Shown here: positions 30,327 to 38,826 of the stretch, piece by piece
How the letters are laid out: each line of letters starts with the position of its first letter
How positions within the stretch are numbered: position 1 is the first letter of the stretch
Assembly: GCF_014697195.1 (NCBI RefSeq)
Contig: NZ_JACJRJ010000022.1
Location: 29,571-93,570 of the forward strand
From: Cylindrospermum sp. FACHB-282
GTDB taxonomy: Bacteria > Cyanobacteriota > Cyanobacteriia > Cyanobacteriales > Nostocaceae
Length of the DNA stretch: 64,000 nt
Reading direction: 5' to 3'
Notes under the pieces: generated by a model
Databases searched by the model: none
What the model was told of the DNA's origin: nothing
Seen by the model: only the letters and a program-made list of their open reading frames with translations
Position numbers and translations under genes: made by a program

Positions 30327-30403
30327 TTACCCGTTCACGGAATCAAACAATATTATAGTGAAGGTAACTATAGTTACTACTTAGGCACTTGTGTACTCTT
30401 GCC

Positions 30404-33400
30404 ATGCCTTTTACCTTCACCTTTTCCCCCAGCCAAAACCAAACCTTTGAACTGCGTTGCGATTATGGTACACGCCGTTTAGATATTCATGAATTAGCTA
30501 ATCTCATTAATCAGTGTGAAGAAAATTACTATTCCCAAGAAGACGATGATATAGGACTATTGCGAGAAATTGGATGCAAACTATATTCCTGGTTAGATGG
30601 GAAAGAAGGATGGTTACGTCGGGCATTAAGTGAAAGCACAGATAGAAGAATATATTTAGATTTAATTAAAACCAGTGAAGCACAGGGTTTAAACCCAGAA
30701 ACAAAGCCTGTAGCCTTGGGTTTAGCGCATTTACCTTGGGAATTATTACATAATGACACAGAATTTTTACTGTATATTTTACCAGTAAGGAAAGTCAAAC
30801 AAGAGAATAGCAGTATTTTGGGTGAGCAAAATCGCCCACTGCGGCTGTTATTTATGGCAACTTCCCCAGAACATCCAGGTATTGCCTTATTACAATTTGA
30901 AAAAGAAGAAACAAATATTCTCCAAGCGACAAAAGACCGGCGTAATGACTTAAACTTAGTTGTGGAAGAAAGCGGTTCAGTTGCAGAATTAGGTAATTTA
31001 GTCAACTCCTACGCTGAAAATTATTTTGACGTATTCCATTTAATGGGGCATGGCGTAATTTATACAAAAGCAGCCTATAGCGGTTATTTGCCCCCAGGTA
31101 AGCAAATTGCAGACTATACCCCCTGTTTCATCACAGAAGATGAACTGGGAGATATGGTATTTACAACCGTTGATGATTTAGCAAAAGCCTTTAAAAACAG
31201 ATTCCCCAGAGTAGTATTTCTTTCTGGCTGTCACACCGGACAAATTGCCAATCAAGGTACAGTTCCCTCAATGGCTGAGGCATTGGTAAAAGCCGGGGCG
31301 GCTGTGGTTTTGGGCTGGGCGCGTCCCGTTTTTGATAGCACGGGTATTATTGCCGCACAGACACTTTATCAAGCTTTAGCGACCGGGGAAACCGTAGAGG
31401 CAGCAGTCAAAGCCGCACAAATGGAGATGATTGCCCAAAAATGCAGCGACTGGCATTTATTACGGATTTATCGGGATACACGCTTAATTGAAAAATTGGT
31501 AACTCCACTGAACACCAAAAAGCGGGAGAAACTGAAATTTAACCCACCTGAAAACGAATTTTTAGATGAAAATAACATCATCAAAGTTGCCAGTCGGGTG
31601 GAATTTGTCGGGCGCAGACGTGCCTTGCAGCGCGGGTTAAAGGCTTTACGGCAAACTAGCGACGAAATTGGGGTATTTATTGCGGGAATGGGCGGTTTAG
31701 GTAAAAGTTCCTTAGCAGCGCGGTTGTGTACGCGGGTACAGTCCCAACGGGATAATTTTCAGCGGGTGGTATTAATTGGACCAGTGGATGAAATCAAGTT
31801 AATTGGTAAACTGGCGAGTAAGTATGAAAGATTTGCTGGTGTACCCGCGTTGTTAAATGATCCAAATGTTCCTTCTTTGAAAGGGCGGTTACAAAACTTT
31901 TTTGAACACATTGAAGACGAATTAGATCAGCCTTTATTGTTGGTTTTGGATGACTTTGAGCAGAATATTCCCGAATCCAACATTGCAGATGGTAGCTTGC
32001 GGATGACGACAGATGCTTACCGAGTTTTAGAGGCTGTGTGTGCAGCTTTGGCAGAAAATCAAGCCGAAAGTCGGTTAATTGTCACCTGTCGCTATCTCCA
32101 ACCAGAGACATTACCACCCCATAGATTACATTTGGAAACTTTAGCGGGGATGGGTGAAACCGATATTGAGAAAATTTATCGCGGCTGGGATAGACAAATT
32201 CAGCTACAAGCCAGAACACAGAGAATTTCCAAGATTGCATCTGGGAACCCCCGCTTATTAAAGTGGTTGGTAGAGGTATTGCAACAACCAGGTTTAGCAG
32301 CAGATGAGTTGTTGACTAAGTTGGAGAATACAGAGTTAAAGTTTCGAGAAAATATTCTGGCAGAAACTTTGTTGAGTGGGTTGAAAGAAGAGGAAAAAAA
32401 GTTTCTGGCTAGGTTGAGTGTGTTTCACTTGCCGGTGCAGGGAAAAATTATTGAAAACCTCTCTCCAAACCTCTCTCCTGCGAGGAGAGAGGCTTTGAAT
32501 TCTCCCCCTTCCCTCGATGTGGGGAACTTCTCTCCAAACCTCTCTCCTACAAGGAGAGAGGCTTTGAATTCTCCCCCTTCCCTCGTAGGGAAGGGGGTTG
32601 GGGGGTTAGGTCTCCTCCCTAAACTCATAAGTCTGAGTTTGGTGGAATCAGCGACGGTATATGCCGGGCAAAATGTTGAGTATCGGGTGACGACAATTTT
32701 AGCACCCCTACTGCAACCCCTATTAACTGAAGCCGAATGGCAAACAACACACCAAGCAGCAACTAGAACGATTTATCAAACTTGGTGGGAAGAATCAGAT
32801 AATTGTAATTTAAGACAAGGGCTGGAAATTGTCAGGTTAGCAGTGCGGGCACAAGAACAAGAAATTGCGGTTACGGTGGGAAATGCGATCGCAACTCGTT
32901 GGGTGAATCGTAGCCGAGTTCGGGAAGCGTGGGAACTATGCCAAGAAATTCTCCAGCTAGGGGAAGATTACCGGATATTGGAAACCATTGCCAGGGCGGA
33001 AGTAATTTTAGCTTTGCTTGAGTTAGCCTTGAGTCATTTTCAACAAGCTTTAAAACTTTGCCCAGAGGATGATTTAAAAGTTAAAGCCTCCATCCTCCAC
33101 AACGTGGCAATTTTAAAAGCCACACAGGGAGACATCGTTGGGGCTTGGGCTCTTTTCCAGCAATCTCGGGATATTAAGGAAAGCATCAATGATGTCCAAG
33201 GAGAAGCCGCTACACTGCACGAAATGGCAAATTTAAAAGCCACACAGGGAGACATAGCCGGGGCATTCCCTCTTTTCCAGCAATCTTTGGAGATTACCGA
33301 CAGTATCAACGATGTCAAAACCAAAGCCGCTACACTGCGCCAAATGGCAAATTTACAAGCCAGACAGAGAGATATAGCCGGGGCATTCCCTCTTTTCCAG

Positions 33401-33994
33401 CAATGTTTGAAGATTCACGAAAGTATCAACGATGTCCAAGGGAAAGCCGCTACATTGGCAAGTATGGCTTATTGGGAAGGGCAAAGGGGAAATAAAACCG
33501 AACAGTTAGAACTCAACCTACAAGCCGCCCAATTATTCGCACAAGTCCGCGCTTACTTGGATTTGCGGCGGGTTTTGACAAACTTAGGTTTAAGTGCGGA
33601 AACCAACGGTATCATCTACCTTGCCCAAGCTGTGTGGTTGTGTCTGCGGATTGAAGTACCTTTGCATGATACTGTCAATACCCTGGTAGCCATGTACTAT
33701 AAACTACCCCAAGGTGATGAAATGCAAGGTTTGCTGGGTGAAACGGCGGTGTTTTTCTGTCGGCTGCGAGGGGATGGACATCCGCAGTTAGAGGAATTGA
33801 AAGATCGGAGTTTGAAACTTTTGAAGCTTTTATCAGGTGCTGCTGCGGCTCAAGGGATTGAAAACCCGGAAGCCATTGATGTTTGGTTTGCGGAGAAACA
33901 GTTGAGTGATCCTCAAGACTTTCGCCCGCGTCTCAATCAGCAGCTAGAGGCAATTATTGGGGATGGGTGGCTGTTTAATCCTGGGGTTAATTAA
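30404..33994 (+). CDS. CHAT protease - NTPase - TPR protein (STAND-like)
   Basis: Three modules. Residues ~125-350 are a CHAT caspase-like domain with both catalytic motifs, FHLMGHG (His) and VVFLSGCHTGQ (Cys). An NB-ARC/STAND-type NTPase with P-loop GMGGLGKSSLAARL and Walker B-like LLLVLDDFEQ follows. The C-terminus is a TPR array. I infer a sensor that activates a protease on ligand binding, as in bacterial immunity or cell-death proteins. The track start at 30389 is TTG; ATG 30404 is preferred. Two copies of a 68-bp-spaced repeat are translated in frame after the NTPase (about 32459-32611). Three TPR units are near-identical at DNA level with a 120-bp period (33115-33475). Confidence 0.88.
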   Translation: MPFTFTFSPSQNQTFELRCDYGTRRLDIHELANLINQCEENYYSQEDDDIGLLREIGCKLYSWLDGKEGWLRRALSESTDRRIYLDLIKTSEAQGLNPETKPVALGLAHLPWELLHNDTEFLLYILPVRKVKQENSSILGEQNRPLRLLFMATSPEHPGIALLQFEKEETNILQATKDRRNDLNLVVEESGSVAELGNLVNSYAENYFDVFHLMGHGVIYTKAAYSGYLPPGKQIADYTPCFITEDELGDMVFTTVDDLAKAFKNRFPRVVFLSGCHTGQIANQGTVPSMAEALVKAGAAVVLGWARPVFDSTGIIAAQTLYQALATGETVEAAVKAAQMEMIAQKCSDWHLLRIYRDTRLIEKLVTPLNTKKREKLKFNPPENEFLDENNIIKVASRVEFVGRRRALQRGLKALRQTSDEIGVFIAGMGGLGKSSLAARLCTRVQSQRDNFQRVVLIGPVDEIKLIGKLASKYERFAGVPALLNDPNVPSLKGRLQNFFEHIEDELDQPLLLVLDDFEQNIPESNIADGSLRMTTDAYRVLEAVCAALAENQAESRLIVTCRYLQPETLPPHRLHLETLAGMGETDIEKIYRGWDRQIQLQARTQRISKIASGNPRLLKWLVEVLQQPGLAADELLTKLENTELKFRENILAETLLSGLKEEEKKFLARLSVFHLPVQGKIIENLSPNLSPARREALNSPPSLDVGNFSPNLSPTRREALNSPPSLVGKGVGGLGLLPKLISLSLVESATVYAGQNVEYRVTTILAPLLQPLLTEAEWQTTHQAATRTIYQTWWEESDNCNLRQGLEIVRLAVRAQEQEIAVTVGNAIATRWVNRSRVREAWELCQEILQLGEDYRILETIARAEVILALLELALSHFQQALKLCPEDDLKVKASILHNVAILKATQGDIVGAWALFQQSRDIKESINDVQGEAATLHEMANLKATQGDIAGAFPLFQQSLEITDSINDVKTKAATLRQMANLQARQRDIAGAFPLFQQCLKIHESINDVQGKAATLASMAYWEGQRGNKTEQLELNLQAAQLFAQVRAYLDLRRVLTNLGLSAETNGIIYLAQAVWLCLRIEVPLHDTVNTLVAMYYKLPQGDEMQGLLGETAVFFCRLRGDGHPQLEELKDRSLKLLKLLSGAAAAQGIENPEAIDVWFAEKQLSDPQDFRPRLNQQLEAIIGDGWLFNPGVN
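32459..32611. repeat. in-ORF duplicated palindromic repeat
   Basis: tctccaaacctctctcct with the inverted-repeat core gaggagagagg occurs twice 68 bp apart, ending in tcgtagggaagggggttggg. It encodes two copies of SPNLSP-RREALNSPPSL between the NTPase and TPR regions. Confidence 0.8.
33115..33475. repeat. 120-bp tandem repeats encoding TPRs
   Basis: Three units share cacacagggagacat, cccttttccagcaatc-like and atcaacgatgtc-like strings at a spacing of exactly 120 bp (40 residues). High DNA identity implies recent duplication or gene conversion. Confidence 0.8.
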
Positions 33995-33996
33995 CA

Positions 33997-35280
33997 GTTA
34001 GCGAAAAGCTAACAATTACTACCAATTGCTCACATTTAATTTGCCACCAAATTCATCAAATTAAGATCAAGTTAGCATTTTTATGTAAAATACAATCATG
34101 CTACTAGGATTCAAGACAGAACTGAAGGTAAGCAAACAGCAGCGTCTACTACTGGCACAACACGCAGGAGTAGCAAGACACGCTTGGAATCAAGGGTTAG
34201 CATTATGTCAACAGTTACTAATACATAATCGTACCAACCCAGACGAGAAAATCAAATTTCCCACAGCCATAGACTTACATAAATGGTTAGTAGCATCAGT
34301 CAAATCTACCCATTCATGGTATTACGAAGTATCTAAATGCGCTCCTCAGTACGCATTGAAACATCTAGCAGATGCCTTTAAATCTTTTTTTAAGAAAAGC
34401 AAAGGGTTTCCTAATTTTAAGAAAAAGGGTAAACATGATTCTTTTACTCTGGATGGTGCGATTCACATTGACGAGAGAAAAGTAAAAGTTCCTGTGATTG
34501 GATGGGTAAAAACCTATGAACTTTTACCAAAAGGATATCAACCTAAATCAGTGACAATTAGTAAACAAGCTGATAGCTGGTTCATTTCTTGGAAACTAGA
34601 GGTAGAGACTAGTCAAACGCCTAAACAACAAGAGTTTGTCGGCATTGACTTAGGAATAAATCATTTAGCCACATTATCAACAGGAGAAGTATTTGATGGA
34701 GCCAAGAGTTATAAAAAGTCTGAAAATAAACTAGCAAGAATGCAGTACTTGAATCGCCATAAAAAAATCGGTTCAAGTAATTATAGAAAAGCGCAGATAA
34801 AAATAGCGAGACTACACCAAAAAATAACTAACGTCCGTAAAGATACATTACACAAAGTTACTACCTATATTAGCAAAAACCACGCTTTTATTGGGATCGA
34901 AGATTTGAATGTATCAGGAATGTTAGCCAACGGTAAATTAGCTAAAGCTATCGCTGATATGGGTTTTTATGAGTTTCGTAGACAGCTAGAATACAAGACT
35001 CAACTATATGGCAGTAAGTTAGTAGTTGTAGATAGATTCTATCCCAGTAGCAAAACTTGCTCTAGTTGTGGTGAGAAAAAAATATCTCTGTCACTGTCTC
35101 AAAGAGTATTCCAATGTGAACACTGCGGTTTTGAGTGCGATAGAGATTTAAACGCTGCTATTAATTTAAGTTCCTATGCGGCTAGATTAGTCGTGTTAGC
35201 CTGTGGATTGGATAGTGCCGACACTTCCAGGTGCAAACAGGAAGAAAAAGCCGACAATTGTTAGCAATTGTTAGCATTTT
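33997..35280 (+). mobile_element. IS200/IS605-type element carrying tnpB only
   Basis: A perfect hairpin gttagc-gaaaa-gctaac (33997-34013) opens the element. A 21-bp inverted repeat with two mismatches is present: gctaacaattactaccaattg at 34008-34028 against caattgttagcaattgttagc at 35255-35275, which covers the tnpB stop. There is no Y1 or serine transposase, so it depends on another copy to move. A guide RNA would be expected from the 3' end of tnpB and the right end. It begins directly after the CHAT gene stop and ends beside a truncated toxin gene. Confidence 0.7.
34098..35264 (+). CDS. tnpB: TnpB RNA-guided nuclease
   Basis: IS605 OrfB family. The RuvC catalytic triad is complete: D184 (VGIDLGINHL), E268 (FIGIEDLNVSG) and D350 (CDRDLNAAINL). 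The zinc finger between the last two has four cysteines (CSSCGEKK, CEHCGFEC). The N-terminal helical region begins LLGFKTELKVSKQQ. Length 388 aa is full size, so the nuclease looks intact. TnpB proteins cut DNA using a guide RNA derived from the element's right end. No partner transposase is present. ATG at 34098. Confidence 0.92.
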   Translation: MLLGFKTELKVSKQQRLLLAQHAGVARHAWNQGLALCQQLLIHNRTNPDEKIKFPTAIDLHKWLVASVKSTHSWYYEVSKCAPQYALKHLADAFKSFFKKSKGFPNFKKKGKHDSFTLDGAIHIDERKVKVPVIGWVKTYELLPKGYQPKSVTISKQADSWFISWKLEVETSQTPKQQEFVGIDLGINHLATLSTGEVFDGAKSYKKSENKLARMQYLNRHKKIGSSNYRKAQIKIARLHQKITNVRKDTLHKVTTYISKNHAFIGIEDLNVSGMLANGKLAKAIADMGFYEFRRQLEYKTQLYGSKLVVVDRFYPSSKTCSSCGEKKISLSLSQRVFQCEHCGFECDRDLNAAINLSSYAARLVVLACGLDSADTSRCKQEEKADNC

Positions 35281-35300
35281 TGGATCGGAAATTGTCTGAA

Positions 35301-35453
35301 TCAGGATTTTCTGGATTTGAGGATGAACAGGATGATGATGAGGATTTGATTATCGAAAAGATTATCAGCAGCTTTTAAGTTATTTTGCGCGATATAGTTC
35401 CAGATATTCTCAATATCTTGTGCTGCTTGAGTAGAAATCCGAAATTGGCTCAT
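35301..35453 (-). pseudogene. truncated ParE/RelE-type toxin
   Basis: Too short for the track. From ATG 35453, 11 bp after the antitoxin stop, the frame encodes MSQFRISTQAAQDIENIWNY and continues as a typical ParE N-terminus to about residue 35. It then runs into the repeat gatgaacaggatgatgatg and ends ILIIILFILKSRKS at 35301. The normal toxin is ~95-100 aa, so the core and C-terminus are gone. The breakpoint is a dispersed aatcaggatttt repeat also found at the right end of the window. Confidence 0.75.
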
Positions 35454-35464
35454 ACAACATCATT

Positions 35465-35809
35465 CTAAGTCAATTTTTGCAGTCCCCGTGTTTTAATATC
35501 TGCAAAAAAAGCCGAAAGTGACTCTTCATTGTATTCAGTATATTGACCGCTTTCAAGTTGCTGAATACCAAGGTTGATTTCATTGCGTAAGGCTTCTAGC
35601 TTGAGTTTTTGCAGTTCTTCCTCAAGGTGCTGGAGTTGATCTATCATCTGTTGGAATGCTTGGGCATCTTGCACTACAACCTCAGCTTTGCCGTTAACAG
35701 TTAGTACAAGGGGAGACTTTGTTGACTTGATGCGATCTACGTATTCCTTGGCGTTGCGCTTGAAGTCGGTGAGAGTTTGAATATTTTCCAGGTTAATTTT
35801 AATGTGCAT
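35465..35809 (-). CDS. Phd/YefM-type antitoxin
   Basis: The N-terminal segment (IQTLTDFKRNAKEYVDRIKSTKSPLVLTVNGKAEVVVQDAQ) is a clear Phd/YefM DNA-binding antitoxin fold. The C-terminal ~50 residues form an amphipathic helix that normally wraps the toxin (LQHLEEELQKLKLEALRNEI). Length is 114 aa. It is directly upstream of a truncated ParE-like toxin, so the module is an orphaned antitoxin. It may still repress its own promoter or act on related toxins elsewhere. ATG at 35809. Confidence 0.85.
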   Translation of the reverse strand: MHIKINLENIQTLTDFKRNAKEYVDRIKSTKSPLVLTVNGKAEVVVQDAQAFQQMIDQLQHLEEELQKLKLEALRNEINLGIQQLESGQYTEYNEESLSAFFADIKTRGLQKLT

Positions 35810-35860
35810 CGCATCTAATCTAATGCTTTATAAAATATTTTATCAGATACTTGAACTTCT

Positions 35861-36460
35861 ATGGCTTCCCCGATTCACAAAAGATTTAAAATAAAAAAGA
35901 TATCTTTAAGCAAGGTGACTCAAACAGCCGTGAATCAGAACGGGGTAAGGGGACAAGGTAGCGAACCAACTTATTACTCCTTGCTAGGACTGCATCCCTC
36001 GGCATCGGTAATCGATATTCGCCGTGCTTATCGGGAACTGAGTAAACGCTATCACCCTGATACTACAGAATTACCTGCTACTGTTGCTACCGCTAAATTT
36101 CAGCAAATCAACGAGGCTTACGCTACTTTGAGTAACCCAGAACGGCGGTTAAGCTATGATTTAAAAATTGGCTATTCGCGTTTTGGGGTGATTCAAGCAC
36201 CCTCGGATTTGAACCATCCTGTTTCCCATCCTTATAACTGGTCGAAGTCAGCTTACCTCGACCCTAGCGATCGCCCTTTGTCCGCGGGTGAGATTTTTGC
36301 TCTGTTTATGCTATTGTTGACCTTTTTGGGTTGTGTGCTTTTAGCGATCGCCATCGGCTTAACTCGTGGTGAATCCGCTTTTCAAGGGCAACTGCTACCA
36401 ACAATCACCACCGCACCACAACAAATTTCCCATTTATTAACTCTAAGTGTCCCTCTGTAA
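35861..36460 (+). CDS. membrane-anchored J-domain protein
   Basis: Residues ~38-100 form a J domain with HPD intact (YYSLLGLHPSAS; SKRYHPDTTELP; NEAYATLSNPERRLSYD). After a proline-rich linker, one hydrophobic helix (IFALFMLLLTFLGCVLLAIAIGL) anchors the C-terminus. It therefore probably recruits an Hsp70 to a membrane. Length is 199 aa. It is followed by the DUF3143 gene after a 57-bp spacer of heptameric repeats, and the two may be co-transcribed. ATG at 35861, preceded by tacttgaacttct with no strong ribosome binding site. Confidence 0.85.
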   Translation: MASPIHKRFKIKKISLSKVTQTAVNQNGVRGQGSEPTYYSLLGLHPSASVIDIRRAYRELSKRYHPDTTELPATVATAKFQQINEAYATLSNPERRLSYDLKIGYSRFGVIQAPSDLNHPVSHPYNWSKSAYLDPSDRPLSAGEIFALFMLLLTFLGCVLLAIAIGLTRGESAFQGQLLPTITTAPQQISHLLTLSVPL

Positions 36461-36517
36461 ACTAAAATTTTTAAATTAAAAATTACCCAATCCCCAATCC
36501 CTAATCCCCAATCCCCA

Positions 36518-36790
36518 ATGCCCCTACTACCCTCAGAAACCCCCCTATATAGCCATCCCTTACCACAAATTGAACAGTGGCTTAAAAACCAAGGCTGTCA
36601 ACAAGATGAGTCCGAACTGCATTGCTGGCATCTGCTGCGACCCAATTGGAAAGCCGAACTCTGGCTTGATACTGAGCAAGTCACAGTGCGATATATCCAA
36701 GCTGGAGACAATGGGCAAGATATTCAGCGATCGTTTAAATATTCTCTCAGTCGAGATGATATAGAACAAGCAGTCTTTTCTGGTCCATAA
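36518..36790 (+). CDS. DUF3143 family protein
   Basis: This small 90-aa acidic protein of a cyanobacterial and plastid family has unknown function. The pattern LYSHPLPQIEQWLKNQGC followed by WHLLRPNWKAELWLD is characteristic. It is soluble with one predicted alpha/beta domain and sits just downstream of the membrane J-domain gene. Start ATG at 36518, inside the end of a ccaatcccc-type short repeat. Confidence 0.8.
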   Translation: MPLLPSETPLYSHPLPQIEQWLKNQGCQQDESELHCWHLLRPNWKAELWLDTEQVTVRYIQAGDNGQDIQRSFKYSLSRDDIEQAVFSGP

Positions 36791-36828
36791 ATGGGGTAAT
36801 AGAAGTTAATCACCCTTCCCGAATCCCT

Positions 36829-36950
36829 AATTACCAATTACCAATTACCAATTACCAACTACCAATTACCAATTACCAATTACCAACTACCAATTACCAA
36901 TTACCAACTACCAATTACCAATTACCAATTACCAATTACCAATTACCAAT
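36829..36950. repeat. heptanucleotide STRR array
   Basis: About 17 tandem copies of ttaccaa, with aactacc variants interspersed at irregular 21- to 28-bp steps. It separates the DUF3143 gene from convergent uppS. STRRs of this kind are known from heterocystous cyanobacteria. Confidence 0.9.
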
Positions 36951-36953
36951 CCC

Positions 36954-37703
36954 TTAAATTTTCCCAAACCGCCGTTCCCGTTGCTGGTAAGCACATAAAG
37001 CACGATGGAATTCAGCGCGGTCAAAATCTGGCCAGAGCGTATCGGTAATATAAATTTCCCCATAAGCCATTTGCCAGAGGAGAAAATTCGAGAGGCGCAT
37101 TTCCCCACTGGTACGAATTAACAAATCTGGGTCAGTAATTCCCGCTGTGTAGAGGTGGCGTTCAAACACTTCTTCGGAAATTTCATCAGGTTTTAGTAGA
37201 CCTTGCTGGACTTTTTCAGCGATCGCCCGACAAGCTTGTAAAATCTCCTGCCGTCCACCATAATTTGTGGCTACTGTAAACCGGATAGCACGATTATTTC
37301 TAGTTTCTGCCATGGAACGGGAAATTTCTTCTTGAAGCGATCGCGGCAGCGCCTGCAAATTTCCCACAAACTGAATTTGAACATTCTCCTCGACCATTTC
37401 CCGGAGTTCTTGGCGTAAAACTCTCTGGAACAAACTCATCAAAAAATCCACTTCTTCCTGGGGTCTTTTCCAGTTTTCCGTAGAAAAAGCATAGGCAGTC
37501 AGTGCCTGAACTCCCCAATCCTTACAACAACGGAGCAGATCCTTCAGGGCATCTACTCCCCGTTTATGACCCATAATCCGCGGTAAACCTTGACGTTTAG
37601 CCCACCGACCATTGCCATCCATAATCACTGCAACATGCTTAGGCAGTAGTTCTGGTTTCAAGTCAGAGGGCAAATCTTGCAGTTCAGTTTGTTGAGTTGT
37701 CAT
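36954..37703 (-). CDS. uppS: isoprenyl (undecaprenyl) diphosphate synthase
   Basis: This cis-prenyltransferase condenses IPP units to make the C55 lipid carrier for peptidoglycan and polysaccharide. The catalytic aspartate motif [13 protein letters not shown], the [13 protein letters not shown] block and the diphosphate-binding [15 protein letters not shown] are intact. Length 249 aa is normal. It overlaps cdaA by 4 bp (ATGA), so the two are translationally coupled. ATG at 37703. The STRR array lies just past the stop. Confidence 0.96.
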   Translation of the reverse strand: MTTQQTELQDLPSDLKPELLPKHVAVIMDGNGRWAKRQGLPRIMGHKRGVDALKDLLRCCKDWGVQALTAYAFSTENWKRPQEEVDFLMSLFQRVLRQELREMVEENVQIQFVGNLQALPRSLQEEISRSMAETRNNRAIRFTVATNYGGRQEILQACRAIAEKVQQGLLKPDEISEEVFERHLYTAGITDPDLLIRTSGEMRLSNFLLWQMAYGEIYITDTLWPDFDRAEFHRALCAYQQRERRFGKI

Positions 37704-38623
37704 TTTTTATTTCGAGAAGCGGTCGATGGGAATCTGAGTAAACGTGAAACTAGTGTTCGTGCCTTACCACCAATCTGACGAAACAAACTTAACAGACCAG
37801 GTGCTACAGCTTCCCGATCTACAGTTGGCGACAATCGAGTTTCTAAAGACTCTTTCAGCTTCCTAATCGTCAGTGGTCTGTATAGGGTTCCCCGTTCCGC
37901 CAAGGAAATAGAACCCGTTTCTTCTGATACAACGACACAAATGCAATTTTCGACCCGCTCAGTAATTCCCATCGCCGCCCGGTGGCGTGTTCCCAACTGG
38001 CGCGAGGCTGTGCGTCCCGAAAGTGGTAAAATTATACCCGATGCCACGATCCGCGAGCCACGAATCAACGTCGCCCCATCATGTAACAAAGTTTTCGGCT
38101 GAAAAATTGTCTGTATCAGTTCCTTTGAAACCTCCGCATTCAGCTTGACCCCTGGCACAGAAAAATCTCGCTCATCAATTGGGCCTGTCGTTTCCAAAAT
38201 TAGCAAAGCGCCAATCCGATTTTTCGACAGTTCTTTAACTGCATCAATAATTTCATCAATCACACTATCAGACTTAGGGACTGCCAGACTGGATGATTGA
38301 AACAAGTGCCGAAATTCACCACGTCCCAATTGTTCCAAAAACCGACGAAACTCTGACTGAAGTGCCACCGCCATTGCTACAGCGCAGCCAATCACTAACT
38401 TTTCCAAGACAAAATTTAGTAGGGGTAGCCCCAATCTGCCACTTAGCGCTGAAGCAAGCATCAAGACTATAAATCCCCGCACCATCCACAGTGTTCGTCG
38501 CTCACTAATGATCACTAGGATCATGTACGTTAGCGCCAGCACTAACACAATATCCAGAGTCCCAAGCAGCAAGGACTGTGACCATCCCAGGTTTATCAGC
38601 CATTGCTTCCACCAATCTCTCAT
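37700..38623 (-). CDS. cdaA: membrane diadenylate cyclase (CdaA-type)
   Basis: It makes c-di-AMP from two ATP. Three N-terminal membrane helices ([19 protein letters not shown] onward) precede the DAC domain, which has both signature motifs, [11 protein letters not shown] and [12 protein letters not shown]. c-di-AMP controls potassium and osmotic balance and cell-wall state in bacteria that make it. Coupling with uppS, a cell-wall lipid carrier enzyme, fits that link. Length 307 aa is a little above the usual 270-280 because of a basic C-terminal tail. ATG at 38623. Confidence 0.95.
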   Translation of the reverse strand: MRDWWKQWLINLGWSQSLLLGTLDIVLVLALTYMILVIISERRTLWMVRGFIVLMLASALSGRLGLPLLNFVLEKLVIGCAVAMAVALQSEFRRFLEQLGRGEFRHLFQSSSLAVPKSDSVIDEIIDAVKELSKNRIGALLILETTGPIDERDFSVPGVKLNAEVSKELIQTIFQPKTLLHDGATLIRGSRIVASGIILPLSGRTASRQLGTRHRAAMGITERVENCICVVVSEETGSISLAERGTLYRPLTIRKLKESLETRLSPTVDREAVAPGLLSLFRQIGGKARTLVSRLLRFPSTASRNKK

Positions 38624-38637
38624 GACATCTGGATTCT

Positions 38638-38826
38638 AATAGTCATTAGTCATTAGTCATTGGTCATTAGTTATTAGTCCTTGGTTCTTAGCTAATGACC
38701 CTCTGGGTGGTGCCGACCGCAGGCCTGACGGCGTTAGCGTAGCTCTCGCGCTGTGGCACGCCAGTTGCTCATAGAGGAAACAAGACGGTTCTGCACACAG
38801 GCTCGCTAATGACCAGGGACTAATGA
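38638..38826. repeat. STRR plus composite dispersed repeat between lysA and cdaA
   Basis: Six copies of tagtcat-type heptamers (38638-38690) are followed by ggcacgccagttgctcatag and other GC-richer blocks, then a second small heptamer patch (taatgaccagggactaatgac). The unit recalls the repeat at 5030-5115. Confidence 0.7.

Noticed and set aside
30389-30403. TTG start of the CHAT gene in the track
   Set aside because: An ATG lies five codons later with no loss of homologous sequence.
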